Below, piece after piece: positions 11,021 to 23,358 of a stretch of DNA of 64,000 bases (positions are counted from its first letter, which is position 1; each line of letters opens with the position of its first letter). This DNA comes from Spodoptera frugiperda (Eukaryota > Arthropoda > Insecta > Lepidoptera > Noctuidae): contig NC_064214.1 of assembly GCF_023101765.2 (NCBI RefSeq), positions 10,608,001 through 10,672,000 on the forward strand, in the 5' to 3' direction. Below the pieces are notes generated by a model that searched no databases, was not told where the DNA came from, and saw only the letters and a program-made list of their open reading frames with translations. A program made the translations under genes and the position numbers.

Positions 11021-11853
11021 TATTAAATAAAAAAATGTTTCGTGTCTCAGAGGGCACAAAAAGAAGATAAGACATACACCAAATTATATCAAAAATGCGA
11101 ACAGACAAATCAAAATAAACTTAACTTAAAAAATATTATGGAGTTTCTTGCAATAAAAATAAATGTTTAATATAATTATTTGTTTTAAAATTAAACAAGT
11201 AAAAGGGCCAATGTGATGATATATCTACATTATTGTTGTGTTATTACTAAAATTTATAAAAAATACTACATAGATGCAATCTGTATACCTAATTAAAACA
11301 CTTCTATTTTAACCAATCTTAAAACGCGGTACCCTACAACTGATGTGGCTTACTTATGCAACATCTTTCGTAACTGTCAAATTATTGCCCAAAGCTAGAC
11401 AATTTTTAAAATGACCAATCTGTCTCATCGTATACCCAGAGTGAATTATTGGCCCGTTTTTTTTTCTTATGAAGCAACGAACAAAATTCACACGGTCTTT
11501 TGTCTTGCGACATTTTACATTTCGTGGATGTCGGTTAAGATAAGAAAGGGTTTTGTATTTTTAAATGCTGTATTGTTTTTAGTTGAGAATATTTTATATT
11601 CGTTTCGTTTGGCAATAGCTGTTTGTCGTTTTATTTGCATAATGTTGATGTTGCTGTTATTTTTTTTAATGAGTGGCTGATGTGAAAGTATTGTTTTTAA
11701 ACGGTCACGTGTTTTATTGTTTGGAGTAATTGAGAGCTCACAGTAACAAAAGAGGTGTTCTACTGATTGTTTCTTTGGTCTACTTATAAATACGTACGTT
11801 GATTACCAAGTTTGGTATCTTATCTGGTATTAGAGGTGGTTATTGGCTAATTG
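11021..11853. other. No gene seen
   Basis: AT-rich. A short 89-codon frame at 11411-11680 translates to a hydrophobic, T-rich-DNA type peptide (ending VCRFICIMLMLLLFFLMSG) without family resemblance, so I do not call a gene. Confidence 0.4.
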
Positions 11854-11950
11854 TACTCTTAGTACGAGTTTGCTTTACGTTATACGAACACAAAACGAAA
11901 GCGCGGTCAGCGCAAAGTGAGTAGCGTAAAGCAAACTCATACTAAGGGTA
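11854..11950. mobile_element. Foldback MITE, 29-bp arms
   Basis: Arms at 11854-11882 and 11922-11950 match in 26 of 29 positions. The arm core is CTTAGTACGAGTTTGCTTTA. The whole element is 97 bp. Its arm resembles the arms of the small foldback at 28602-28648 ('acaaactcgtacgg') and the left flank of the one at 34640 ('gtacgtttgctttacg'), suggesting one family. Confidence 0.65.
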
Positions 11951-13120
11951 CGATCGATGATCAAATCAGCGGATAACGTCATAAATTCTACATCGCTCAT
12001 ATGAAGTTTACATGCAATCATGGATAGAAAATTCCAACGAACTACAGTTGGGCAGAAAGCCCTCCAGATACGATCACCTCGCCTGATTGGAGGATCCTCC
12101 TTTTCTTAGGGAACTTTACTCACTGTTCCCTAAATTAGAATAAGTGGCATTTTAACTACGGTACAGACTGAGATTCTCAACAAAAACCTACAATAAGTAA
12201 GTATAAAATATCTTGTAAGTAGATAAGACGAGTAATATCATGTAAGTTCATAAGACGGTAATAGTAAAGTCCCCACACGCAGACATCGTATGACGTCTAA
12301 TAATTTAATAAAAACCCGATTGCGTCCATACCATATGCTATGAGAAAAATCGTATCAAAATTAGTATGTGTCTTTATCAGGAAAATTTTGTATCATTACG
12401 TATCTACCTAAACTTAAGGTGAGAAGTTATCGTATTATCCTGTTTTGGGTAGTTGTAAATAACATAGTTTTTATCTCTGCAAAGATCTGTGAAGGTGATT
12501 TATTATTTATATTTTTGATTGACTGCCCAAGTGTGACTGTCAAGTGTCAGACACGAAATCTTGAATTGAACTATTTTTATTTTATTAGTAAACTATAAAG
12601 TAAATTAATCCTGTGTTTTCCCATTTAGTCTAACAATTAATATACATACAATTTTCTGGTAAATTATAATAGACGAAAATTGGACGTACTGTAAGAGCCG
12701 CCATACCCTGACTGCTCGAGCAGTTATCCAGTGATTCACATACACGGACCGCTCTTGCAGTTAGAGTCAACAGTTTGAAGCTGCCATTGATGCCAGTCCG
12801 TATATGGACGTATGTAGAAGTCAATATAAAGTCGCAGCTAGAAGCAGTCGAGCCCTAAGAAAACCAATGCCTATCGCTTAAGGTAATAATAATATGAGAA
12901 TAATGATACCCAAAAAACCATTACCATCCTTTTTAAAGTCATACCTACACAACAACCAAACAATACAATGATTACATATCGAATACAAACAAAAAGTTTA
13001 ACTCAATGACAAATAACGTTTAATGAGAAATCAATTTTGGTGTTCTCACGACTCCGGCGCAAAGGAGACGCCATCTTGCCGTATTTGATTATGTTTATAC
13101 GTGACTAATCATTATTTAAC
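11951..13120. other. No gene seen; two adjacent palindromes
   Basis: It contains the perfect palindrome GGAGGATCCTCC (12089-12100), followed at once by a TTAGGGAAC/GTTCCCTAA hairpin (12106-12114 with 12125-12133). Elsewhere it is AT-rich with no frame I can support. Confidence 0.45.
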
Positions 13121-13190
13121 TATGTTCACGATTGTGTTATGGTTGGACATGTACCAGTGTACCTACTGTTTTTGTTGCCATGTTTATTAT
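13121..13190 (+). repeat. Direct repeat, left copy
   Basis: About 70 bp that recur imperfectly at 13724-13790; shared blocks include 'acatgta-cagtgta', 'ctactgttttt' and 'catgtt-attat'. The two copies flank ~530 bp that includes the LINE tail at 13354-13615, so this is a local segmental duplication rather than a transposon target duplication. Confidence 0.6.
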
Positions 13191-13353
13191 ACGCTGTGTA
13201 GTGATGGTAGAATTGAATTTATTTGTACCACTGGTAGTCTTCCTGCGGGTGCATATAAAGTCGACCAAGGGACCACACATTTAATGGGTCTGATCAATTC
13301 TGATAAATCAGTACTTCCTAAAATATCATCTCCAACCTACATACTACGTTGAA

Positions 13354-13615
13354 GTTCGCGCGCGGATCTGCGGATCTCCGTATGTGCTGGTCAGAGGACG
13401 ACGAGCAAAGGTCGCCACCAACCAGAATCAAATCCACGGCGCGTCGCGTTTTGATGTAGAAGAACTATGATCTCAAAGAGCCTTCAGATCACTATAGATG
13501 GGGCCTAGTACGTCTGATGCCGACTACCTAGCAGGTCGAAAAATAGGAGTACGAATGGGGTGGCCTCACCGAAGGCAGGAGAAGTCATTGGATAATGTTT
13601 CCTCCCTAAAAAAGA
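13354..13615 (+). mobile_element. Degraded 5'-truncated LINE terminus
   Basis: Aligns with the minus strand of 26413-26700: 'gacgagcaaaggtcgcc', 'aaccagaatcaaatccac', 'ggcgcgtcgcgtt', 'ctcaaagagcc', 'gatggggcc', then, after a deletion, 'gaaggcaggagaagtcattg', 'gataatgtttcctccct' and a short A-run. Much of the 3' UTR is missing. It is older than the 26.4 kb copy. Confidence 0.65.
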
Positions 13616-13723
13616 AACCTACGTGCTAAGGTGGAGATTTTGGCAACGCCATTTTATGTGAAGGGTCCATAGTCCAACAGTGAATTGATACAGGTTGTTG
13701 TTGATGCTAATGCTGATGACGAT

Positions 13724-13790
13724 GATGTTTATGATTCGGTTATGCTTGAACATGTACAGTGTATCTACTGTTTTTTTACTATGTTATTAT
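13724..13790 (+). repeat. Direct repeat, right copy
   Basis: Partner of 13121-13190; see that entry. Differences are scattered substitutions and single-base deletions, so the duplication is not recent. Confidence 0.6.
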
Positions 13791-14700
13791 TACAGGTATA
13801 TTATAGATATAATATCCTCGGGTGATGCTTTGTAAAAATTTGTATAGCGTATTTTTTTGTCGACGAAAATTTGTGGTCACCTTTGGCTGTTAGGGTAAAA
13901 CTTTTGTGATGGTACGTTGAGGTATGATGTGAGGTAAAAAAAGTGTGATTTATTTTGAATGTCAATGATCAGTAGATCAGATTGACGTCTTTTAGTTACA
14001 AGACTTGATGTTATTAATTGATTTCTTGAGTAATCTATAGAATCGCAATACGTATCTTTTTACTAATACTTTCCGGATAAGTACGGAGAATTATGACCAT
14101 TAAATATAATATTTTGTATGCGATGTATAAAGTAGAGATTAAAATCAGTAGGAGGCAAATCCTACTCAAATACAAACAAGCCAACATACAACAAATTAAA
14201 ACCAACAATATACCGACAACAGAGAATTTCAATCAACAAAAAAAATCAATGAACACAGAAATTCATTACCAAAATCCATAGCTTCCCACATCACTATGAC
14301 ACGAGAGGTCACAAAATCCATCTGATGAATTGTAACCGTGATGTCACAATTAACAGGGCCCACGTCGATTTTATCATACGCTTCATCGACCTTAGGGTCA
14401 TACATATCTACATACGAAGCTGTCATTTCATCTGTGTATGTATTGAATTTTGTATGGGATTTAGATTGATGAGGGATGTTGGTTTCGTAATTTTAAAATG
14501 TGAGGGATTTTCCTCTGACTATAATATGTTTAATTAGTTGGGAAGGAAATGGTTTATTATACTACGTGTACTGCAGCTAAACAATTCAGCCGTACTATTG
14601 AAAATTTGACTAGTAAAAATCTCAATGAAACTTTTTTCAAGGACTGTACCCAGTATTTCTTAGTAGGAAAAATCTTAAATAACGCTTTAGTAATACCACA

Positions 14701-14842
14701 GCTAAACCTGGTGGAGTACAGTGATAGCAGAAGTGGCGGGCTTCGGAATGACGTGAAGCAAGTTGAAGCGGGAGGAAGCTCAAGACCGATCGAGATGGAG
14801 GAGCCTTCTGCCCCATCTAGGGGACATAGGACTTTAAGTAAG
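14701..14842 (+). pseudogene. Possible RTE-type LINE C-terminal remnant
   Basis: A GC-richer block in AT-rich DNA. Combining frames, it reads like the end of an RTE/BovB-type reverse transcriptase ORF: a K-W-R then DDVKQVA-G-S, then DR-RW-SL. The family pattern is RW-DD-K--AG--W---A-DR--W--L. Frameshifts break it, so the open frames here (119 codons on +, 146 on -) are not intact products. A splice-donor-like AAG|TAAGTC lies at its 3' edge, which would fit an exon instead. The LINE reading is an inference from motif order. Confidence 0.35.
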
Positions 14843-14886
14843 TCAATAACACAGCACACTAAGTTTTCAGACAGACAAGACATTAT

Positions 14887-14958
14887 TTTAATAGCAAAAC
14901 AAAGATAAATGAAAAGACATTTGCTAGAAGCAAGTTCAAATACGGAGTTCACACAAAA
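14887..14958 (+). repeat. 72-bp exact direct repeat, copy 1
   Basis: Identical base for base to 15112-15183 (period 225 bp). Weaker similarity ('cagacagacaagacattatt' against 'cagacagccagacatttta') extends it upstream by ~25 bp. Zero mismatches over 72 bp implies a recent duplication or gene conversion. Confidence 0.85.
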
Positions 14959-15111
14959 AAGATAATTTTGCCAGTAACTTCTAAGGTTATTAACCACAAA
15001 TGAACACTTCTAGAGAAGATAAACGAAATCGATAAATATCAGGATATCGATCTCCTGATTCATTAAGTGACCATTATGTAGAGACAGCCAGACAGCCAGA
15101 CATTTTACCCA

Positions 15112-15183
15112 TTTAATAGCAAAACAAAGATAAATGAAAAGACATTTGCTAGAAGCAAGTTCAAATACGGAGTTCACACAAAA
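15112..15183 (+). repeat. 72-bp exact direct repeat, copy 2
   Basis: Second copy of 14887-14958. The 153 bp between the copies are unrelated to the unit and carry 'gacagccagacagccagaca' microrepeats just before copy 2. Confidence 0.85.
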
Positions 15184-15734
15184 TGTCAACGGAATCGCCC
15201 ACATGTCGCCCCGGGCGAAGTTTGAGCACCATACCAAAATCTATGTCAAGAACATTATTAACACTTCAACCGAACCAAAGATCTCATTGCTAATCAATAA
15301 TGATCCTTATCTAAATACACACAAGGATGTTTGCTCTCGTGATTGGCGGTAAATAGAATTAAAGTTAAACGGTTTTTGGAGGTATCCTACTATGGAATTG
15401 TCACGAAATATTAATTTAGCTTCATATTCAATGTCGTTGATGAGTTAATGGAGTGCTTTGGGTTCGATTTAATGCCGATATCTTAATTATTAATTAATGC
15501 TCCGTTAGTTTGAATTGAATGGTCACGTCACGTCTCGTATGCAGCGGTGAGGCGCAGCTGTTTCGGTATCCGGGTGTGTCAAAATATTTTAATATATATG
15601 TTTTTTTAAGAGTTGCACTCAGGCGTATTATCACTTAGTCTTTTATTTGCTCATTTTAAGTGTAAATGTCATATTCTTTACTTTTGTTTCATTAAACGGA
15701 CTCTGTGCTACTACTGAGAAAGTTTCGATAAAGC

Positions 15735-15815
15735 GAAAAAAGGCCACCAATATTTCACCCGACCCGGGAATCAAACCCCTTGCCAGGCAGTCGCACTTGC
15801 AACAACTCGGATTCC
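15735..15815 (-). mobile_element. SINE-1 tRNA-like head
   Basis: On the minus strand: 'gagttgttgcaagtgcgact', 'gcctggcaaggggtttgatt', 'cccgggtcgggtgaaatatt'. This is the tRNA-related head with a slightly degraded B box (GGTTTGATTCC). The body and tail are missing; the plus-strand T/A tract near 15737 follows the head. Confidence 0.75.
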
Positions 15816-17288
15816 ATTACTTGGTTTTGATCCCTTTCTCACTTCTGTGTCTTTCCCAAAAATACAATTCTCTGATTTATGGAGATAGTATATACAGGTG
15901 AACATTTCCCAACAACATTATGCGTTTTATGGTAAGTTCTAAAGTGCCAATGAGTGAGCCCTACTGACATTTGCAGGGAACAATACAAAGTACTCAGACT
16001 CGATTTAGATAGTGATAAGGTGACCTATCGAAAGAGGACATAGATAAATTTCTGTACTACAAAGTCTGTTAGATTTCCCACGTATTATGCAAGAAACATC
16101 TATATTACCTGTCGACTGATAGAAATTGTATGCCCAGAGGGTAGGACATGGCTGAACAATTTAAATATTTAAGGCTGCATTAAGACCTGATCTAGAATAA
16201 AGAATATTAAATTTAAATTTTGAGAAATCTATGTAATAGAGATAATCTATCAAATTTATACAAATTTTGTGTATTTAGCCCGGCTAAGGAGACAAACTGG
16301 CAATGTTTCTTTAGCTAGGGTAAACCTGGAACTTGGAACATTGAGTTGGACATTTGAGTTATCTTACCGAGATATTTACAAGAGGTTTTAGCGTCATAAG
16401 CAGTAAAGTCTTAATATTAGAAGTAAAAGCCATTCAATCTCGTAATCGATGATTACTCCGATAATATTGAATACATAAATTACGTAAATGCCTAAATCTT
16501 CTTAACAGTTAAGTGTTTGTCGTCTAACTCATTGGTAGTCAATCATCACTTCAACACGTTTTCGTGTCGACTGACTCCAAGTGATGATAACGCATTTTCC
16601 CTAACTGTTTACGCTTCACAAAATCGTTTATCATCAAAATCATTATCTTGTTTATGATCTTGAAAATTTAACACCGACGTTTGAAGGCTGAATTTGCCTT
16701 TGAATTTTTAAACTACCAATTTCAGACCACTCTTGCGCAAACTACGTTACCTGTCATAATTCGCCATGTCAAAACATTTCGAAATCATCTGGCCAATCAG
16801 ATAGATGATCTAAATACACAAACAAACGTACATTGCTTCGAACTCCGCTATGTCAAATGTAATTGAAGAACATGGCCGCACCAAATTTGACCCCGTCAAA
16901 ACGAAATTTTCGTCAAGATACTATCAGACAACATGACATCTTGAATCAAACGACAAGTATTGTCTAAAAGACCTTACCGCTCGTTGGCCCACCACACATG
17001 AGGAACCGTTAACCGAAATCGAACTTTAACGGACAAAGAATAAGATTTAATTTTTAATTAGTGAATGACACAGGTCTTTGTGATTTTGCCGTCAGAATAG
17101 TAGCCATTATCTGAGAGAACACACGTTCGGAAATGGTAAAAAAAGGTCGAAATATGATTAATAGGGCGGCGTTGTGGGACTCGGCTCGTTCGTGTGTGAT
17201 TCTTTCCATTTGACAGATTGTCTCGACTCTCTGACCCGAGCGCCCCGTTGAGACAATAATGATGTTGTCCCATCACTTTGATAATCGA
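15816..17288. other. No gene seen
   Basis: AT-rich, with a few short frames of no coding character. The block 17150-17260 is GC-richer ('gggcggcgttgtgggactcg', 'ctgacccgagcgccccgttg') and may belong with the promoter-like region that follows. Confidence 0.4.
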
Positions 17289-17760
17289 TATCGATAAAAT
17301 GGATTGTTAATGGTATTCTTGGTCGAAATGTGTAGCAAAATAAGTAAGTAATTTAAAAATACGCGATAATCAACAAGTAACATTGGTAGTGTTGATAAGT
17401 ATTTGAACATGATAGTGGAAATGGTTTGATTGTTTTACGTAATTTATACATTCGGTCGACTGTTGATAATTATTTTTCACGGACGATATTTTTGTCTTAA
17501 TGTACCAAGAAGAAGTAAACAGAATACGCATACGCACGCATAAAAGTATCCCGATAAGGAAGGATCTAAAATATATTCCAATAACACCTACATACGCTCA
17601 ATCACGTTAAATTCGATATCGATACTTTCTCCACTCACACACATCCCTAGCCGCGAGGTCGACTGAGATTACTCTCAGCACGAGACTGTCCTGCGTCGGC
17701 GCTCGTTCGCGACGCTTTGACATCCCGACATGCACCACAAACATGTACCACACACTCCAA
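17289..17760. promoter_or_regulatory. Promoter-like patch: two DRE motifs and CpG-rich core
   Basis: Two perfect 8-bp palindromes TATCGATA (the Drosophila DRE, bound by DREF and close to BEAF-32 sites) occur at 17289-17296 and 17617-17624, each extended as CGATATCGATA or similar. Just after the second, 17650-17740 is strongly CpG-rich ('tcctgcgtcggcgctcgttc', 'gcgacgctttgacatcc') in an AT-rich setting. In flies this combination marks housekeeping promoters. I see no TATA box and no downstream coding exon, so strand and target are unknown. Confidence 0.4.
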
Positions 17761-20014
17761 CAAATTAACATTAGACTCTAAATCTAACACGATAAGGCTT
17801 ATATTACTGATTACTATCACTTTTGTGCATGCAAAACAAAGTTCTTAGTACGTCATACGTTGATAGACGGCCCAAACAGGTCGATGTGAGAGAGTACTTT
17901 TTTTACTTCAATTTTGAATATGCAATATGAAGATATTGAAGGATTATTAGTCATGTTTTCGAAGATATATTATTTATTTTTATGTATTTGTTATGTTCGG
18001 GTCACAGGAAAGTGTTATAACGAACTGTCATGAGATAAATGAAGTATCAATAAATTTTTTGATGATCAGACGTTTGGATGAAGTTAAACTTAGATGTGTC
18101 ATGAACATTTTAGAAAGGTTTTCCTGTATTGTTAAATGTTGTACCACAATAACAAATATTTGAAAATAAATTGATCAAATGTCAAGTCTTACGAAACGTT
18201 GCTCCAAAGGAGTAGTTAGATGTACAAAATAATCACGCAAGTCAGTGTATTTGTCTTGCAATCATGTGTAAATAACAGCTTGGTCATTTATTCCTAATTG
18301 TCACCTGCAAAATGTTAATTAAACAACTTGATGTTCAAGAATCCACTGAGTCACTATTTGTTCATCAAGGTGAAATTAATTGAAAATACAATTTCGACGG
18401 TTTAAACAAAATTAATTACATTCAGAACACAACCATTTCGAAATGTCTTGAGACTAGACGTTGAAAATGTGTAGGCAGAAGATTTCGGAATCCATATCAA
18501 AAATATGAAGGATATTAAAGACGACGCACGCTTAAAATCTCCATAAAACTATTTGAAAATAACAAATTGCTAAATGTTTTTATTATAAACGATTTAAAAA
18601 CATATAAAATCTAATACGAGATGAATCTCTAGAGAGTTGGAAACATCCGTCATACGACATCAAAACTAGAAATGATCCGAGAAGTTTTACTATGCTATGA
18701 AAAAAATCATAAAAATCCCAATGTGTTTGTGAGCAAACTTCCTATAACAGTTTTGGGGGTGACGTGTGTCGATGACAAATACAAATAGATCTGTAATACG
18801 ATGCTGAAATAGTATGTCATATGTAAAAATAAATTATGATCTCTATTTGAAACTGATGATTCAGTCTTCTTCAATATTTGCCACATTGTCACCAAGTGTC
18901 ATAGATTTAAATCGGGATTCCCAAGGCACCGTATTGGGTCCTTTACATTTTGATCATTTATATTGTTGTAATCTCAATTTCACATTCCTTACCCTTATTA
19001 CTTTCATAAACAAAAATCTCATTAATCTTACCATATCATGTCCTATCCTGGGCAATAAGAATAAAAATCACCAAGCTTAATTCCCACCATTATACATCAA
19101 TCTCCTATCCACTTAAGCATTGCGAAATCCATCTGGAATGTGTCTCACGTACTTTGAAGAGTGGCTAATGAAGTGCTTGGTTGATGTGTGACCCACCATC
19201 GAGGTTCCTTAATGATACGATTGACAGTACAGTGGAGCGGTCGCCGTCGGCCAGGGCGATTGTTTCTTGACTGAAGACTTGGGGCCGGGGAGTGAGCGAT
19301 CAAAGGTTAAAGTTATAAGGCATTGTGAATAAGGACTGAGAAAATAATTGAAACGGATCTTCTATTAGGCTAGTCGAATATAAATTTTTGATGTCTTAAA
19401 CAATATTGACATGTTGACAGAAAATCTCACAAACTTATATTTGTCCTCATATTGTTTTATGCAAAAATCAAAACTGACTAAAATGTCCGACCATTCATGA
19501 TTAAACGTCTACTAATCATAGCTTACTTTTGCAACTATGTTGCAAAAGTAAGTTAATTTTATCCCATCAGGCTTTAGGGCCCCAAAAACGTGGGATACCT
19601 AAGAGAGACGTATTTAAATCCCATTGACGTCTTGTTCGAAGAACTTTGAATATAATGGCTCTTATCTGAAGGGTGTCTTTGGCATATTAAGTTTTATATT
19701 CAGCTGCCTCTATTTTCAAGGAATGATTCTTCCATGACTTGTGATCGACGGGTCTCGTTCGGATATGTTTATTCACTGACTTTTATGGTGATTACCCTAC
19801 GATTGTCGTATTTTTGTTGCCGTATAAATAGTAAAAGCCACCCGCTAAGGCAATAAGAACTAGGAGAAATTTCGTCGTAAATATGTGTCTTGTTATGTGT
19901 GAGTAAAGAAGTTTAGTCAATTAGGAAGCATAGTTATGTAGAGAAGTTTACCTTATTTTAACTGAAATAAGAAAAGAAGTAACAAAATGAAGGTGTGCTT
20001 TTTTAGGGAATAGT
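17761..20014. other. No gene seen; one perfect hairpin inside
   Basis: AT-rich, no recognised coding sequence. The frame at 18814-19080 has no family features. The hairpin at 19522-19552 is listed separately. Confidence 0.45.
19522..19552. repeat. Perfect 13-bp hairpin
   Basis: CTTACTTTTGCAA, loop CTATG, then the exact complement. It is an unusually stable short stem for AT-rich DNA. It may be the tip of a small foldback element; arms beyond 13 bp do not pair. Confidence 0.7.
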
Positions 20015-20090
20015 GGGCAAATGAGCAGACGGGTCACCTGATCGTAAGCGTTTAGCGCCGCCTATGGCAACACTAGAGGTGTCACAGGTA
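20015..20090 (+). repeat. Rpt-A fragment
   Basis: 'gggcaaatgagcagacgggt', 'cacctgatcgtaagcg', 'gcgccgcctatgg', 'cactagaggtgtcacagg'. It is the proximal end of the family only. Confidence 0.72.
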
Positions 20091-22487
20091 TTATATTAAG
20101 TAAGGAACTAAAAAATATTAGATTACATTTCTGTAATAGACAAATTATGTCTTTACACATTTTATTCCCCATTAACACCATAAAACTTAGTTCGAACTCA
20201 TATTCCATAAACTACATAATTAATTTCGCAACATTAATTTTATTTAGCAACGCCAACTGAGACGATAAATCACTTTGCATAATCTCTAAACTTAATGGAT
20301 CTCATCTTATCTCTACTGAATCCGGGAGACATAATTTGTCACTACAAGATTGTGTTACTTAAGTGAATGAGCAAATCATAGTACGTAACAGTCGAGACAG
20401 TAGATTAGACAAGCTTACTGTGCAAGGTGCTACTTATGATGTCATAGCCACTAGTTTTAATAGAGATATTTATTTAGCAGCCAAAGTCAAATTAATTGCC
20501 AAATTTGGTTTTACTGTTATTTGTGAAACAAGGCTTGTTTTTTTTTTATTTGCTTTATTACTTCGTTGAGTATATATTATAATTAGAATTTACTGATATA
20601 ACACTAGAGGATATTGTGTAGATGTTGGTATTTAAAAAATCATATTCAAAAAAGTCTCAACAGTGAAAGTAAAAAATAAGGAAAAAGAACGACGATTAAT
20701 GTTTTAGTATCATTTTCGAAATAACACAATGATGTGCTCATCGTAAAAGTTTAATAATCTGGTCATAAAGATGACAATCTAGGTAATCTTCGAATTAGAA
20801 ATGTCGTCTGAGTTGGTCAACTTGTCTACAAACCTCGAATACATTATGATTAGTAGGTTGTAACGGAAACAAAAAGAAAAAGAAATCAAGACAGTAAAAA
20901 AGTGAAACGACCAAATACTAAAAAGAACGAGACACATATATTATAAAATAGCCATTTAGATTCATAACAAAGATTAACAGTTAATCCCAAACAAAATTAT
21001 AAACCGCAAGTCTATGATCATATACTTCAAATGTATGAAAATCAAATTTTGATAGCAAGAAAAACAGTAATGACTAACGAGCAAATAAATTGATCGACGC
21101 GACGGTCCGCAGTAATTTGTCAAATCCAATCATGAAAAATTCCAAATAAAAATTTCGTTAGAACATAATAACGGGGACTTCTCTGGTTTTTTGCTCGGCA
21201 TCCAATTTAAAAACTAATTACGGGTCGCGATGACTAGGCTCCCATGATCAAGGAGCACCCTACAAAGCCGTCACAAAGAACATAATTTCGTCATGTTACG
21301 AACAGGTGACAAAAAAGTATGATTAATGGTCATACGTTGTGGTCATCACAAAAGATATGTCAGTCAAATGATGATCGTCTTTATTCAGATCGGACAACCA
21401 TAGCCTAACGAATCAACAGCCGAAAACATTATCGGGCTTAAGGATAAACTTATGTTTGGAACGAAATTTAATTGCTCTGTACTCGTGGATACCCGTGGAC
21501 ATTACCAAAAAGTGCTCAGCGCTATTATGTGGCAGCCATGACCTTTACGATCGTGATTTGAATCGAGAATCGATCGTGACATCTAAATAACTGATGCTTG
21601 AGGTCGGCTGCAATCAATGACGGAAGTGTAATGTATGTATGACGGAAGGCAACCGATTAAACGTTTTCAACGGTTCGCAGGCACGACTTGATCGGTTGGG
21701 TGTCGAAGGCTGGGCAAGCTTTTTAGAAATTAGTCAGAAGGTCTTGGCCGTAATGGGAATAATAGTTGGTTATTTGTGGTTACTGGTCATATTTAATGAC
21801 AAGGTTTTGTGTTTCGTGAGTCGGTGCTTTTAGTTTATACGAGCAAATTGTTGAGTGCAATAGCATTGAAATGTTAGTAGTAATTTCTTAGAAATTATTC
21901 AAATGACTTAATGTTTTGATCTATTGCACGTGTTATATTGGTTGGTGATTTTAGTGTCTACTTTTTATTAATCTTAATGAGCCATTAAATTTGTTAAGTT
22001 TATACCTACATAGATATTAATCGTAATCATTAAATCATTAGCATGCAGTTCTATAGTTGGTTTTACCATTAGTCTGATTTCATCTGTTGTCCAATCTCTT
22101 ATGCTAATAAGTTAGTGTTTACAAGTTTTATTATATTTAGTTTGATGGTCTACAACACACTAATCATGTTTATCATAGATAGACTGGACTAGAATCCTTT
22201 TTAGATTTTATCTTACTATGACGTACGAGCACCAAATTTAGCATTGTCACAACGGGAGCGCAATTTTTTATCCAAAAACATAGTTCTGGCTACATTATTA
22301 GATGCACCCACATTTTCTAGTTAATAAGTATTTAGATGTTTAGAGGTTTCTATTTGGGATAATATGTTATTTTATATTTCATAACCTTCCTTGACAAATG
22401 GAATATTCCCTTAAAAAAATATATATTTTTGCAATTGGAACCAATTTTTCCTGAAATAAGCGCAATTTCAATTTTATAATATGCAAC
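20091..22487. other. No gene seen
   Basis: AT-rich. Short direct repeats ('cgatcgtga' twice near 21550) and a few frames of 60-70 codons without coding character. No element recognised. Confidence 0.45.
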
Positions 22488-22526
22488 GCCACGCCTTTTA
22501 TCCCTGAATGGGCAGGTAGAGACCGA
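22488..22526 (-). mobile_element. SINE-1 tail fragment
   Basis: 'cacgccttttatccctgaat' and 'gggcaggtagag' are the complement of the SINE-1 end. Only ~40 bp are recognisable. Confidence 0.6.
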
Positions 22527-23151
22527 CTTAATTTTATAATATGTAGTACAGAAATAGTAATTAATCAACCCTGTAATTCTATATTTTTCAACCAGTATTT
22601 AAACTTCACACCTCAACTGGCAGTTGAACTTACTCCTCTCGCTCAGCGAGACAATCAAAGTAAGTATGTTTGTCCACATCAAAAGTAAAGAGCTTTTCAT
22701 AAACCAAAACGGTTTTTTGTATACAAAAAATAGAAAAACAGTTACAGTCGTATTTATATTATTTTCAATACACACAATAGATTTATTATTTCCAAATGAC
22801 GTCTCAAATGTATAATAAGTTTTTGTATAGTTAAGTATGAATGCAAACGTTACCTCATCCTATATTTATTCCAATAAAAAAGTTGTTAGATACGATATTA
22901 GATGGTACTTAACAATAACACGCTTGTTTTCCAAAAAAAGTAAAGTGGAAGCAAGAAACAGAGATGTGTCTTAACATGTTTTTTTCTCCCTAAGTAATAG
23001 ATAAATACGCCATTAATAACTGATATGCATACAGGGAATATAGAATTCATCTGCATCTGATCTTTTACGTCCAATCGAACTTGAAAAGTTAACTATATTT
23101 TAAGTAACACTGTTACCATCGACTGTATTTGCTTATAATGATTGGGTCGTC
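22527..23151. other. No gene seen
   Basis: AT-rich; nothing supported. Confidence 0.45.
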
Positions 23152-23358
23152 TCGTGATACGGCCTTGAAAAAATGCTTCCCTTTGTTTCGTTGTATGAGT
23201 AGGGTTACCGGAGGCCCAAGAATAACCAACAACCCTTAAATTCCTAACCCCAAAAGGCCGGCAAGGCACTTTTAACGCCTATGCAACGTACTTGTTTCAG
23301 GTGTCTATGGGCGGCGGCGATCACTTACAATCCGTCAGCTAGTTTACAGGCTTATACC
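23152..23358 (-). repeat. Rpt-A copy
   Basis: Minus-orientation copy spanning most of the family: the 'gtgatacggcctt' end, 'gttaccggaggccc', 'aacccttaaattcctaac', 'cccaaaaggccggcaagg', 'gtctatgggcggcggcgatc', ending 'agtttacaggcttatacc'. One internal deletion is present compared with 57566-57880. Confidence 0.75.

Noticed and set aside
11411..11680. 89-codon hydrophobic frame that might be a membrane protein
   Set aside because: Hydrophobicity comes from T-rich DNA. No signal anchor context, no conserved motif, ordinary flanks.
14557..14997. 146-codon minus-strand frame
   Set aside because: Its C-terminal part is antisense to the decayed LINE terminus and its N-terminal part is shared with the 72-bp direct repeat. 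No membrane-protein family features.
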